Positions 42,928-51,652 of a stretch of 64,000 bases of DNA are shown here, piece by piece. Positions within the stretch are counted from its first letter, which is position 1. The number at the start of each line of letters is the position of its first letter. The position numbers and the translations under genes are program-made. The DNA lies in the NCBI RefSeq assembly GCF_021173085.1, contig NZ_CP076412.1, forward strand, positions 682,001 through 746,000. Reading direction: 5' to 3'. Under the pieces are notes generated by a model that did not search any database, had not been told where the DNA came from, and worked only from the letters and a program-made list of their open reading frames with translations. This stretch comes from Ralstonia wenshanensis. Its GTDB lineage: Bacteria > Pseudomonadota > Gammaproteobacteria > Burkholderiales > Burkholderiaceae.

Positions 42928-44334
42928 ATGACCAAGGCCACCGGCAGCTTCGAAGCGCTGGCCGCACGCGAAGGCGGCCTGCAGCACCGTCTCTCATCTG
43001 CGCAACTCGCCATGATCGCCATCGGCAGCGCGATCGGCACCGGTCTGTTCCTGGGCAGCGGTGCGGCCATTCAACTGGCCGGCCCAGGCGTGATTGCAAG
43101 CTATGCCATTGGCGCAATCATTGCGCTGCTGCTCATGGGCTGCCTGGCCGAGATGGTGGTGGCCCACCCGACCACCGGCTCTTTTGGCGCCTATGCCGAG
43201 CATTACGTTAGCCCGCTCGCCGGCTTCCTGGTGCGTTATGCGTATTGGGCGGCGGTCGTCTTCGTGATTGGTGCAGAGGTGACGGCGGTGGCGGTTTACA
43301 TGGCTTACTGGTTTCCGGGCGTGCCAGCGTGGGTATGGATCGTGGGGTTCTCTGCCGTGCTCGTGTGGATCAACGCCAGCAGCGTCGAGGTATTCGGCGT
43401 GGCCGAATATTGGTGCTCGATGATCAAGGTGGTGGCCATCGTCGCGTTTCTGGCGGTGGCGAGCTATGCCATTCATCGTGCGCCCGAAGGCGCATCGATC
43501 GGCTTTCACAACTACGTGGACATGGGCGGCTTTCTGCCGAACGGCTGGCATGGCGTGTGGTTCGGCGCGGTGGTCAGCATCTTCAGCTTCTTCGGTATCG
43601 AGCTGATTGCCGTGGCCGCCGGTGAAGCGCGCGAGCCCGAAGCGGCCGCCACGCGCGCATTCCGCTCCACGCTGTTCCGGCTGGTGTTCTTCTACCTCTG
43701 CACACTTGCGCTGATGCTGGCCGTGGTGCCGTGGCAGCAAGCCGGCACAGGCAAGAGCCCCTTCGTGCGGGTGATGGAGATCCTGGGCATTGCAGGCGGC
43801 GCGGGGGTGATGAACTTCGTGGTGCTCACCGCCGCCTTGTCGTCGATGAACGCGCAGTTGTATGTGTCCACGCGCATGCTGTTCAGCCTGGCACGCGGCG
43901 GGCAGGCGCCCAGGGCGCTCGGTGTGGTGAGCCAACGCGGCGTGCCCTTGCGCGCGCTCGCTGTGTCCAGTTCTGGGGCTGCGCTGGCGGCCGTACTCAG
44001 CGTCGTGCTTCCGGGCCATTCGTTCTTGCTGATGATGGCGCTTGCGATGTTCGGCGCGCTCTTTACGTGGCTCGTCATCTTCATCACGCACCTGCGCTTT
44101 CGCCGGGCGGCGGAACGCGAAGGTCGCACGCTGCGGTTCCGCATGTGGGGCTTTCCGGCGCTGACCGTCATCGGCGCCGTCGCGATGGCGGTCATCATCG
44201 TCAGTACGGCGTGGATGGCGGATTTCCGCATGACGCTGGTGGTAGGTGTGCCGTTCTTGCTGGTGATGGCGCTGGTATTCCGGCAGGCGCGGCTGGGGGA
44301 GTCGCCTGCGCGTCAGCCCTCTGCGCGCAACTGA
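42928..44334 (+). CDS. Amino acid permease (APC superfamily, GABA/aromatic type)
   Basis: Inner-membrane proton symporter of 468 residues with 12 helices. The APC start is clear: LSSAQLAMIAIGSAIGTGLF then LGSGAAIQLAGPG, with the GSAIGTGLF substrate-backbone motif in helix 1. FGIELIAVAAGEAREPEAAA matches the helix 6/7 loop of AAT permeases. The ATG follows a weak CAGGAC. Its last 22 bases overlap the convergent M20 hydrolase gene; an amino acid permease next to an N-acyl amino acid hydrolase may be functionally related, but their directions differ. Confidence 0.93.
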   Translation: MTKATGSFEALAAREGGLQHRLSSAQLAMIAIGSAIGTGLFLGSGAAIQLAGPGVIASYAIGAIIALLLMGCLAEMVVAHPTTGSFGAYAEHYVSPLAGFLVRYAYWAAVVFVIGAEVTAVAVYMAYWFPGVPAWVWIVGFSAVLVWINASSVEVFGVAEYWCSMIKVVAIVAFLAVASYAIHRAPEGASIGFHNYVDMGGFLPNGWHGVWFGAVVSIFSFFGIELIAVAAGEAREPEAAATRAFRSTLFRLVFFYLCTLALMLAVVPWQQAGTGKSPFVRVMEILGIAGGAGVMNFVVLTAALSSMNAQLYVSTRMLFSLARGGQAPRALGVVSQRGVPLRALAVSSSGAALAAVLSVVLPGHSFLLMMALAMFGALFTWLVIFITHLRFRRAAEREGRTLRFRMWGFPALTVIGAVAMAVIIVSTAWMADFRMTLVVGVPFLLVMALVFRQARLGESPARQPSARN

Positions 44335-45512
44335 TCCTCCACCAGCGCCACCCAGCATGCCGCCCCAATGGGGATCAGCTTGTCATTGAAATCGTAGCCG
44401 TCGTTGTGCAGCGAGCAGCCGACCCACTGGCCGCCCAAGCCGTTGCCCAGCGCGAAGTAGCAGCCTGGGCGTTTTTCCAGCATCCAGGCAAAGTCTTCAC
44501 TGCCCATCTGCGAAGACGGCGGCACCTGGATGACGCGCTCCTCGCCCAGCACGCTCGCCACGGCACGGCGCGCGATAGCGGTCTGCTCGGGTGTATTGCA
44601 GATGGCCGGCACCAACCGCTCGTAGACGATCTCCGCGCACACGCCATAGGATGCGGCCTGGTGCGTAATGACCTCGCGGATGCGCGTCTCCAGCAGCTCG
44701 CGCACCTCCGGCTTGGTCGCGCGCACGCTCAACTTGAGCATGGCCGTTTCGGGGATGATGTTGTGCGTCGTCCCGGCCTGCATCTGCCCAACGCTGATGA
44801 CCGCCGCATCCACGGGCGCGACATTGCGCGAGACGATGCCCTGCAACGCCACCACCGTCGATGCCAGAGCCAGCGTCGGGTCCACAGCCAGGTTTGGCAT
44901 GGCGCCATGGCCGCCGCGCCCGCTGAAAGTCACCGTTACACGATCAGACGAACCGCCCAGCGGGCCGCTCTGCACGACGGCCACGCCCAGCGGTAAGCCG
45001 GGCGCGTTGTGGAAAGCGTAGATGCCATCGCAGGGGAAGCGCTCGAAGAGGCCGTCCTCCATCATGGCCACGGCGCCGGTCAGGCCCTCTTCATCGGGCT
45101 GGAAGATGAGGTTCAGGGTGCCGTTGAAGTTGCGCGTGGCCGCCAGGTGCTCGGCGGCCGCAAGCAACGTGGCGGTATGGCCATCGTGGCCGCACGCATG
45201 CATGCGGCCGGCCATCTGGCTGGCGTAGGGCAAGCCTGTGCGCTCCTGCATGGGCAGCGCGTCCATGTCGGCGCGCAGGCCGATCGTGCGCGTGCCGTTG
45301 CCCACCTTCAATTGCCCCACCAGGCCGTGGCCGCCGACGCTGTGGACGTCATAGCCCCATTCACGCAGCAGACCGGCGACGAGCTGGGAGGTGTGCGGCA
45401 CGTCGGCACCCAATTCCGGGTTGGCATGGATGCGGTGACGCAGTTCGGCAAAGCGGTCGGCGCCCACGTGCAGGGCCTGGGGGATGCTGGGTGAATTCGG
45501 ATCGAGGTACAT
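44313..45512 (-). CDS. M20 family metallo-amidohydrolase (hippurate hydrolase/aminoacylase-like)
   Basis: Soluble di-metal hydrolase of 399 residues that splits N-acyl amino acids or related amides. Metal-site blocks are HACGHDGHTATLLAAAEHL (HxDGH-type) and LIFQPDEEGLTGA with the general-base Glu pair, plus SQMGSEDFAWMLE near the C-terminus. A dimerisation lid lies at ~185-300. It is followed upstream on the same strand by an MHS-type permease (53-base gap), which likely brings in its substrate. Hippurate, N-acyl-amino acids and indole-3-acetyl conjugates are all possible. Confidence 0.92.
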   Translation of the reverse strand: MYLDPNSPSIPQALHVGADRFAELRHRIHANPELGADVPHTSQLVAGLLREWGYDVHSVGGHGLVGQLKVGNGTRTIGLRADMDALPMQERTGLPYASQMAGRMHACGHDGHTATLLAAAEHLAATRNFNGTLNLIFQPDEEGLTGAVAMMEDGLFERFPCDGIYAFHNAPGLPLGVAVVQSGPLGGSSDRVTVTFSGRGGHGAMPNLAVDPTLALASTVVALQGIVSRNVAPVDAAVISVGQMQAGTTHNIIPETAMLKLSVRATKPEVRELLETRIREVITHQAASYGVCAEIVYERLVPAICNTPEQTAIARRAVASVLGEERVIQVPPSSQMGSEDFAWMLEKRPGCYFALGNGLGGQWVGCSLHNDGYDFNDKLIPIGAACWVALVEDQLRAEG

Positions 45513-45565
45513 GGTGCGAGGTCAGAGGCGAACTAGGTAAGAGCAACGATGGCGCGGCATCAATC

Positions 45566-46861
45566 TCAATCGCGGCCGGGATACGTCGGGAACAGCGTGA
45601 GCGCGCCCAGGCTGATTGCACTGCTGGCCAGCAGATACCAGGCTGGTGCCATCGGGTTGCCGGTTACGCCCAGCAACCACGTAACGATGAGCGGCGCAAA
45701 GCCGCCGAACACGGTCACCCCCAGGCTGTACATCACCGACATGCCGGTCGCGCGATGCTGGCGCGGGAAGGCTTCCATCAGCAGCGCCGCGCCCGCGCCA
45801 TTGCTGACCGCCATGATCGTCACGCCCAGCGCGATCAACCCCATGGTGAGTGCCAACCCCGCACCGGAAGACAGCAGCACGAAGCCCGGGTACGTGCACG
45901 ACAAGCTCACCGCAGACGCGACATACAGCATCGGCTTGCGCGTCGGCAAGCGGTCAGCAATCAGACCAAACAGCGGCGACATGACCAGCATGGTGAACCC
46001 CGCCACGCACGCCGTGAGAAATGCCGTGACCGGCGGCATGTGCAACGAGTGGATCAGGTACGTGGGCATGTAGAAGATCAGGATGTACATGGACGCAGTG
46101 GCCCCCGTCATCAGCAGCATGCCCAGCACCAGCGTGCGTGCATGCTGGCGAAGCACGTCGACCACGCTGCCGTGGGGGGCGGCCTCATGCGTCTCCTTCA
46201 GATGCCGGCGGATATACATGCCAACCGGCGCGATCAACAAGCCCAGCAAGAACGGCAGCCGCCATCCCCAGCTCTGTAGAGCCTCGGGGCTGAGCACGGC
46301 GCTCACACCGGCCGCACTCAACGCGCCGAGCAGTGCCGCCGCACCCTGCGTGGCAGCCTGCCAGCTCACCAGGAAGCAACGCCGGCCCTTGCTGGCCGAT
46401 TCCAGCAGCAGTGCCGACGCCGCGCCGATTTCCCCGCCGGCCGACAGGCCCTGCAGCAAGCGCCCGAGCACCACCAGCACCGTTGCCGTCACGCCGATCG
46501 CCGCGTGGCTGGGTGTGAAGGCGATCAGCGCGGTGCCGGCCGTCATCAATGCAATTGTTAGTGTGAGTGCTGCCTTGCGGCCACGCCGATCGGCCATGTT
46601 GCCAATCAGCACAGCGCCCAGCGGCCGCATGACAAAGCCCACACCAAACGTCGCGAATGACAACAGCAACGAGGCCAGCGGGCTGCTCGACGGAAAGAAC
46701 AATCGCCCGATGGTGGCGGCAAAGAAGCTATAGACCGTGAAGTCGTACATTTCGAGCCCGTTGCCGATGGCGGCGGCAACGACAGCGCGGCTCGAATGCG
46801 GGGTCACGGCGGTGGTGCCTTGGCGCGGGGCGCCAGCGGGCACGGCAATCTGGGCATCCAT
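45566..46861 (-). CDS. MFS transporter, metabolite:H+ symporter (MHS) family
   Basis: Twelve-helix major facilitator of 431 residues. MHS hallmarks are AAAIGNGLEMYDFTVYSFFA in helix 1, RPLGAVLIGNMADRRGRKAA in the helix 2-3 loop, and GRLLQGLSAGGEIGAASALL in helix 4. MHS permeases take up organic acids such as alpha-ketoglutarate, citrate or shikimate. The gene precedes the M20 hydrolase in the same direction and is divergent from a LysR regulator. A clear GGAGGAG precedes the ATG. Confidence 0.94.
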   Translation of the reverse strand: MDAQIAVPAGAPRQGTTAVTPHSSRAVVAAAIGNGLEMYDFTVYSFFAATIGRLFFPSSSPLASLLLSFATFGVGFVMRPLGAVLIGNMADRRGRKAALTLTIALMTAGTALIAFTPSHAAIGVTATVLVVLGRLLQGLSAGGEIGAASALLLESASKGRRCFLVSWQAATQGAAALLGALSAAGVSAVLSPEALQSWGWRLPFLLGLLIAPVGMYIRRHLKETHEAAPHGSVVDVLRQHARTLVLGMLLMTGATASMYILIFYMPTYLIHSLHMPPVTAFLTACVAGFTMLVMSPLFGLIADRLPTRKPMLYVASAVSLSCTYPGFVLLSSGAGLALTMGLIALGVTIMAVSNGAGAALLMEAFPRQHRATGMSVMYSLGVTVFGGFAPLIVTWLLGVTGNPMAPAWYLLASSAISLGALTLFPTYPGRD

Positions 46862-46976
46862 CTTTGATGTCTCCTCCAGTCGGGCGGGCTTCTATGAGCG
46901 TCCCGCAATGCGCTGGATTGAAGGGCAATAGTAGGAGCGGTCGGGCCGATTCCGCCTCTCGCTTTTTTTCATGGCT

Positions 46977-46991
46977 ATAGCTGTTGGCTAT
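46977..46991. promoter_or_regulatory. Candidate LysR box between the MHS permease and the LysR gene
   Basis: The 15-base palindrome ATAGC-TGTTG-GCTAT fits the T-N11-A pattern of LysR-type operators. It sits in the 254-base divergent region, about 115 bases before the MHS start and 125 before the LysR start. Function is inferred from pattern and place only. Confidence 0.55.
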
Positions 46992-47115
46992 GGCGGGAGC
47001 GCGTATCCGAGTCTGCCCGGCTAGTCCAACCGCCGCCCCGGGAGGATTCCGCAGTACAGTTGCTGGCTGGCGGTGCGGCATGCCAGCTCCGCCGCGCCGT
47101 GTATCAAGGACACCT

Positions 47116-48033
47116 ATGAAGCTCAACCAGCTACGCGCACTGGTCACTGTTGCCGAGACGGGCAGCATCCAGGAGGCTTCACGCCTGCTTCACATCACGC
47201 AGCCAGCACTCAGCAAGGCCATCAAGGAGCTGGAAACCAGCGTGGGCGCAACGCTGTTCGTACGCTCCAGCAAGGGCATCCGGCTTACGCCGTATGGCCA
47301 GCGCCTGGTCGGGCATGCACGCTTGATCAATGAAAGCGTCAAGCGCGCACGAGAAGACCTGGAAGACATGAAAGGGGCGGTGACGAGCGAACTGACGGTG
47401 GGCGTCACCCCTGTCACCGCGCTCATCGGGCCGGTGGCTGACTGTCTCGTGACCTTCCGGCGGGAGTTTCCCAATGCGCGGTTGCGCATCCTGGAGGCAC
47501 GTCCGGGCCAATTACTGGAACTGCTGCGCGAGGGCGCCATCGATTTTGCGCTGACGTCTCAGTTGCAGACGGGCGAACGCGGGTTCGACCACACCGTGGT
47601 CTGCCGCGCGCAGACGCTGATCGGCGTACGCAAGGGCCACCCGTTGCGCGGCCATCAGCCCCTGCATGCGTTGCAGCAAGAAGAGTGGCTTGCCCCCGAT
47701 TCGCTTGCTGACGAGCACTCGCCGCTGTACCGACTGTTTGCCGACGCCGGTCTCGCCCCGCCCGAACGCGTGGTCGAATGCAACTCCATGACCCTGCTGC
47801 TCGAACTGTGCTGGAAATCGGACGCCCTGCTCCTGCTGTCGAGCGAATCGACGCGCTCGCCCATCATCCGTCAGACGATCGACTTTATCGAGACCGATCA
47901 GCCAATGCCCGAGCGCGTCATCTCGCTGCTCACGCGGGACCGCCACGTCCTGACAGCGCTCGGCGCGCGCTTGCATGACTCGCTGGCACAGGCGCTGCGG
48001 CAGGCGTATCCGGAGCGGCCGGCGCAGCCGTGA
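47116..48033 (+). CDS. LysR family transcriptional regulator
   Basis: LysR-type regulator of 305 residues. The helix-turn-helix (residues ~1-60) is QLRALVTVAETGSIQEASRL then LHITQPALSKAIKELETSVG; the effector domain follows from ~90 (SELTVGVTPVTALIGPVADC). Start is ATG 47116 after AAGGA; the frame is open upstream but not conserved-looking. It is divergent from the MHS permease-M20 hydrolase operon and most likely its activator. Confidence 0.92.
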   Translation: MKLNQLRALVTVAETGSIQEASRLLHITQPALSKAIKELETSVGATLFVRSSKGIRLTPYGQRLVGHARLINESVKRAREDLEDMKGAVTSELTVGVTPVTALIGPVADCLVTFRREFPNARLRILEARPGQLLELLREGAIDFALTSQLQTGERGFDHTVVCRAQTLIGVRKGHPLRGHQPLHALQQEEWLAPDSLADEHSPLYRLFADAGLAPPERVVECNSMTLLLELCWKSDALLLLSSESTRSPIIRQTIDFIETDQPMPERVISLLTRDRHVLTALGARLHDSLAQALRQAYPERPAQP

Positions 48034-48055
48034 ACCAGTGCGGTTCTGCGCGCGA

Positions 48056-49360
48056 TCAGGCCAACGCCAGCGCCTGATCCAGATCGGCGAGCAGGTCGTC
48101 GATATGCTCGATGCCGATCGACAACCGGATCGTCTCCTGCCGCACGCCGGCCTTGGCAAGCTCGCCTTCCGACAACTGCCGATGCGTGGTCGATGCCGGA
48201 TGCGTGGCCAGCGACTTGGCGTCGCCAATGTTCACCAGCCGCGTGAACAACTGCAGCGCATCCTGAAAACGCGCCCCGGCGGCAAAGCCACCCTTCACGC
48301 CAAACGTAAGTAGCCCCGGTGCCTTGCCTGAAAGGTATTTGCGCACGAGCCCGTGGTCGGGGTGATCGTCCAGGCTGGCGTGGTTGACCCACTCCACCTT
48401 GGCATGGCCGCGCAGATGTCGGGCGATGTGTGTGGCGTTCTGCGTGATGCGGTCGATGCGCAAGCCCAGCGTTTCAATGCCCTGCAGGATCAGGAACGCG
48501 TTGAACGGCGACAGCGCCGCCCCGGTATTGCGCAGCGGCACCACGCGGGCGCGGCCGATATACGCCGCGTCGCCCAGCGCTTCCGTATAGACGACACCGT
48601 GGTAGCTCACGTCCGGCTCGTTCAGCCGCTTGAAGCGCGCCTTGTGCTTCGCCCACGGAAACTTGCCCGAATCGACGATCGCACCGCCCAGGCTCGTGCC
48701 GTGGCCGCCCAGGTACTTCGTCAGCGAATGCACGACGATGTCGGCGCCATGCTCGAAGGGCCGCGTCAGGTACGGCGTCGGCACCGTGTTGTCGACGATG
48801 AGCGGCACGCCGTGGCGGTGCGCGATCTCGGCAAGCGCCGCAATGTCGGTGATATTGCCCAGCGGGTTGCCGACGGTCTCGGCAAAGATGGCCTTGGTGC
48901 GGTCGTCGATCAACGCCTCGAACGATGCAGGGTCGCTCGGGTCGGCAAACCGCGTGGTGATGCCCGACAGCGGCAGCGTGTGCGCGAACAGGTTGTAGGT
49001 GCCGCCGTACAGCGTGCTGGCCGAGACGATGTTGTCACCCGCTTCCGCAATCGTCTGGATCGCATACGTGACGGCCGCCTGCCCCGACGCCAGCGCCAGC
49101 GCCCCGATGCCGCCTTCGAGCGCGGCGATGCGCTTCTCCAGCACATCGTTGGTCGGGTTCATGATGCGCGAGTAGATGTTGCCCGGCACCTTCAGGTCGA
49201 ACAGATCGGCGCCGTGCTGCGTGTCGTCAAACGCAAAGGCAACGGTCTGGTAGATCGGCACGGCCACCGCGCGGGTGGTCGGGTCCGCGCTGTAACCGCC
49301 GTGGACGGCCACGGTGTCGAGTTTCCAGGCAGGGGCAGTGCTCAAGGACGGTTGCGTCAT
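48056..49360 (-). CDS. metY: O-acetylhomoserine (thiol)-lyase / aminocarboxypropyltransferase
   Basis: PLP enzyme of 434 residues that makes homocysteine from O-acetylhomoserine and sulfide (direct sulfhydrylation) in methionine synthesis. Cys/Met-metabolism PLP family blocks are AVHGGYSADPTTRAVAVPIY, YSRIMNPTNDVLEKRIAALE, LASGQAAVTYAI, VDNTVPTPYLTRPFEHGADI, and the PLP-lysine block VVHSLTKYLGGHGTSLGG. The ~430-residue length fits MetY and not MetB/MetC (~390). ATG 49360 follows GGAGACGCACC. A small unknown gene lies 84 bases upstream in the same direction. No SAM-type riboswitch is visible ahead of it. Confidence 0.94.
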   Translation of the reverse strand: MTQPSLSTAPAWKLDTVAVHGGYSADPTTRAVAVPIYQTVAFAFDDTQHGADLFDLKVPGNIYSRIMNPTNDVLEKRIAALEGGIGALALASGQAAVTYAIQTIAEAGDNIVSASTLYGGTYNLFAHTLPLSGITTRFADPSDPASFEALIDDRTKAIFAETVGNPLGNITDIAALAEIAHRHGVPLIVDNTVPTPYLTRPFEHGADIVVHSLTKYLGGHGTSLGGAIVDSGKFPWAKHKARFKRLNEPDVSYHGVVYTEALGDAAYIGRARVVPLRNTGAALSPFNAFLILQGIETLGLRIDRITQNATHIARHLRGHAKVEWVNHASLDDHPDHGLVRKYLSGKAPGLLTFGVKGGFAAGARFQDALQLFTRLVNIGDAKSLATHPASTTHRQLSEGELAKAGVRQETIRLSIGIEHIDDLLADLDQALALA

Positions 49361-49444
49361 GGTGCGTCTCCGGAAGGTTGGTCCGGGGAGCATATGGGCA
49401 GCCAATCGGCAGAGGAAGGACCGTTTTTGTCTTTGGTTATGCGC

Positions 49445-49732
49445 TCAGGCCGCCTTACCAGCGCATGCAGCGCGCTCCGTCTGCCAGTGCGCGATCAACC
49501 CGCGCAGCGCTGCATCCCGCACCTCCAGGATGGCAAGTACGCCCAGTGCTTCGAGCGCGGGTACCGCCTCGCGCATCAATTGTTCTGCCTCGGCACGTTG
49601 CGCTCGATCGATGCTGGGATCCAGCCACGCCTGCGCGTTCGCGAGGAAGGCCGCCACCGTACCTTTGCGGATGGTCAATCCTTCGAAATCGGCATGGCTG
49701 GCGGTGTCGGGAAGAACATCTTCGGGCCGCAT
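49445..49732 (-). CDS. Small hypothetical protein upstream of metY
   Basis: Soluble, helix-rich, acidic protein of 95 residues (MRPEDVLPDTASHADFEGLT, then RKGTVAAFLANAQAWLDP). AAGGAG lies eight bases before ATG 49732, a strong ribosome-binding site, which supports it as a real gene. The family is not recognised; no membrane segment or signal peptide. It is read in the same direction as metY, 84 bases away, and could share its transcript. Confidence 0.7.
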   Translation of the reverse strand: MRPEDVLPDTASHADFEGLTIRKGTVAAFLANAQAWLDPSIDRAQRAEAEQLMREAVPALEALGVLAILEVRDAALRGLIAHWQTERAACAGKAA

Positions 49733-49828
49733 GTTATGTGCTCCTTGGGTGTGGTTGACCACGTCACTGTAGAGCGGGTAAGTTGGCCTGACTCAGATAT
49801 GATAGCCAATCAATACGCTTTTCAAGCC

Positions 49829-50665
49829 ATGCCCTCCCAACCCTTCCTCTCAGCCGCGCGCGTGGACTCGGCCGGTGGTCGATGGCTCTACGCGGCGGAC
49901 CACGCCAGTTCCTGGCCGCGCGCGACCGCACTCCACAGTCATGCGCGCGGGCAGCTTTTCGGAACGGATGTCGGGGTATTGACCGTGCAGACAGGCGCAA
50001 GCCGCTGTGTCGTGCCTGCAGCGCAGGCGGTATGGATTCCACCCGGCGTAGCGCACGGCGCGCAAACACACGGGCCGTTCGTCGGCTGGGCCGCCTACCT
50101 CGCGCCTGATGCATGCGAAGAGCTGCCCGGCGCGCCATGCGTGCTGTCGATGTCAGCGCTGCTGCGCGCCGCGATCTCCCGTGCGGCGACGTGGTCGGAC
50201 GCACCGCTCGACGCGAAGCAGCAGCGCATCGCTGCGGTGATCGCCGATGAAATCCGCGCGCTTACACCGGCGGCCACTGCTTTACCGATGCCCGTCGACA
50301 CGCGCCTGCGCAAGATCGCCGATGCACTCATCGCCAATCCTGCCGACACCCGACGCATGCAGGAATGGGCCGACTGGGCCGCCGTTGCTCCGCGCACACT
50401 TACCCGGCGGTTTGCCGGCGAAACCGGCTACGCATTCGAGACTTGGCGCCACCGGCTTCGCATGATGTGTGCACTGGAACGGCTGGCGGCCGGCGCGCCG
50501 GTGACCATGGTGGCGCTCGATCTCGGCTATGACAACGTCAGCGCGTTCATCGCTCGGTTTCGTGCAACGTTCGGCGTCACGCCGGGGCGATATGCCGCTG
50601 GTGGGTGCGATGGACTCACATTGACTTCTCCACCATCGCGCAAGACGACTCCGGCGGTGTCCTGA
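49829..50665 (+). CDS. AraC family regulator with N-terminal cupin domain
   Basis: Regulator of 278 residues. A cupin sensing domain (residues ~15-100: ALHSHARGQLFGTDVGVLTV, then AVWIPPGVAHGAQTHG) is followed by two C-terminal helix-turn-helices (RMQEWADWAAVAPRTLTRRF and APVTMVALDLGYDNVSAFIA, ending RFRATFGVTPGRY). ATG 49829 is the likely start; an ATG at 49800 is also in frame. It is divergent from the small gene and metY across ~96 bases. Target unknown. Confidence 0.9.
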   Translation: MPSQPFLSAARVDSAGGRWLYAADHASSWPRATALHSHARGQLFGTDVGVLTVQTGASRCVVPAAQAVWIPPGVAHGAQTHGPFVGWAAYLAPDACEELPGAPCVLSMSALLRAAISRAATWSDAPLDAKQQRIAAVIADEIRALTPAATALPMPVDTRLRKIADALIANPADTRRMQEWADWAAVAPRTLTRRFAGETGYAFETWRHRLRMMCALERLAAGAPVTMVALDLGYDNVSAFIARFRATFGVTPGRYAAGGCDGLTLTSPPSRKTTPAVS

Positions 50666-50717
50666 CCTGGTCTGCCGAAAGCATAGCTTCCGCTGTGATC
50701 CCCGTATCGGAAGCCGC

Positions 50718-51650
50718 CTAGGTAAAACCGTAAAGCTTCACCGGATTGGCAACAAAGATCATCTGCTGCCAATCCGCACGTCCGATCCATGCGGCAATCG
50801 TATCCACCAGCGCAGCATCGTCCGGCTTGTTGGCCTTCTGGGTCGGATGCGGCCAGTCAGTGCCCCAGAGCATCCGCTCGGGCGCCATGTTGATGAATGC
50901 CCTGGCGACGGGCTCTACGTCGGCATAGGCCGGTGCACCGGTCTTGGTATCGACGTATGGGCCGGACAGCGTGATCCACGTGTTTCCCTTGTCGACCAGG
51001 CGTTGCGCTGTGCGCATCGCGTCGGACTGCATGCCTCCTGGCTGCGGCACATGGGCAATGTGGTCGATGACAAGCGGACATGGCAGCGCAAGCAGATGCG
51101 ACTCGAGCGCGGGCAGCTTCGCGCCTTGCACGACAAGCTCGATATGCCACCCAAGTGCGCCGATGCGTGACGCCAGCGGGGCAAGCATGTCGACTGTGGT
51201 GGCGCCCGGATAGCTCAGGTTGAAGCGGATGGCTCGCACACCTGCTGCGTGCATCTGCGCAAGCTGGGCATCCGTCACAGAGGTATCGACTACCGCGACA
51301 CCGCGCGCATTTGGCCCGAAACGCTTCAGCGCATCCAGTGTGCAGCGGTTGTCCGTTCCGTACGTCGACGGCGTGACGATCACGTTGCGCTGCACGCCCA
51401 AGCGCGCCTGCACCTTGCGGTACTGCTCGATGCTTGCGTTGGGCGGTCGTAGCGTGCTGCCCGGGGCACTGGGGAAACGGTCATCGTAGATGTGCATATG
51501 GCAATCCACTGCGCCGGCCGGCAGCTTGAACGTCGGCGGGGCGCTACCGGTGGACCACAACTCTTCCGCTTCGGTAAGCGTTGGAACAGCGGCCGCCACG
51601 GCGCCCAGCCCCGCGATCTGCAGGAATTGCCTTCTGTTGAGGGCGCGCAT
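50718..51650 (-). CDS. Tat-exported amidohydrolase related to 2-pyrone-4,6-dicarboxylate lactonase
   Basis: Amidohydrolase_2 family TIM-barrel of 310 residues. It starts with a twin-arginine signal (LNRRQFLQIAG, hydrophobic stretch to ~residue 25), unusual for this family whose members are normally cytoplasmic. The barrel begins AGAVDCHMHIYDDRFP (HxH motif) and continues with NVIVTPSTYGTDNRCTLDAL, LVIDHIAHVPQPGG and MLWGTDWPHPT, the pattern of the LigI-type lactonases. Last gene of the leftward catabolic operon, two bases after an MFS transporter. A periplasmic lactone or amide hydrolysis feeding the transporter is plausible; the substrate is unknown. Confidence 0.85.
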   Translation of the reverse strand: MRALNRRQFLQIAGLGAVAAAVPTLTEAEELWSTGSAPPTFKLPAGAVDCHMHIYDDRFPSAPGSTLRPPNASIEQYRKVQARLGVQRNVIVTPSTYGTDNRCTLDALKRFGPNARGVAVVDTSVTDAQLAQMHAAGVRAIRFNLSYPGATTVDMLAPLASRIGALGWHIELVVQGAKLPALESHLLALPCPLVIDHIAHVPQPGGMQSDAMRTAQRLVDKGNTWITLSGPYVDTKTGAPAYADVEPVARAFINMAPERMLWGTDWPHPTQKANKPDDAALVDTIAAWIGRADWQQMIFVANPVKLYGFT

Positions 51651-51652
51651 GG

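Noticed and set aside
42994-44358. 454-codon frame opposite the amino acid permease
   Set aside because: Antisense composition artefact; the permease has the APC signature and a proper start.
49361-49444. SAM or SAH riboswitch before metY
   Set aside because: The 84-base leader shows no conserved riboswitch core or stem arrangement that I can recognise.
48353-49828. Possible giant N-terminal extension of the AraC regulator, antisense to metY
   Set aside because: The extension is open only because it runs opposite metY; the regulator's cupin domain begins right after ATG 49829.
50686-50714. Hairpin GCTTCCG/CGGAAGC between convergent genes as a terminator
   Set aside because: The 15-base loop, 7-bp stem and absence of a T-run make it weak; Rho-dependent ending is as likely.
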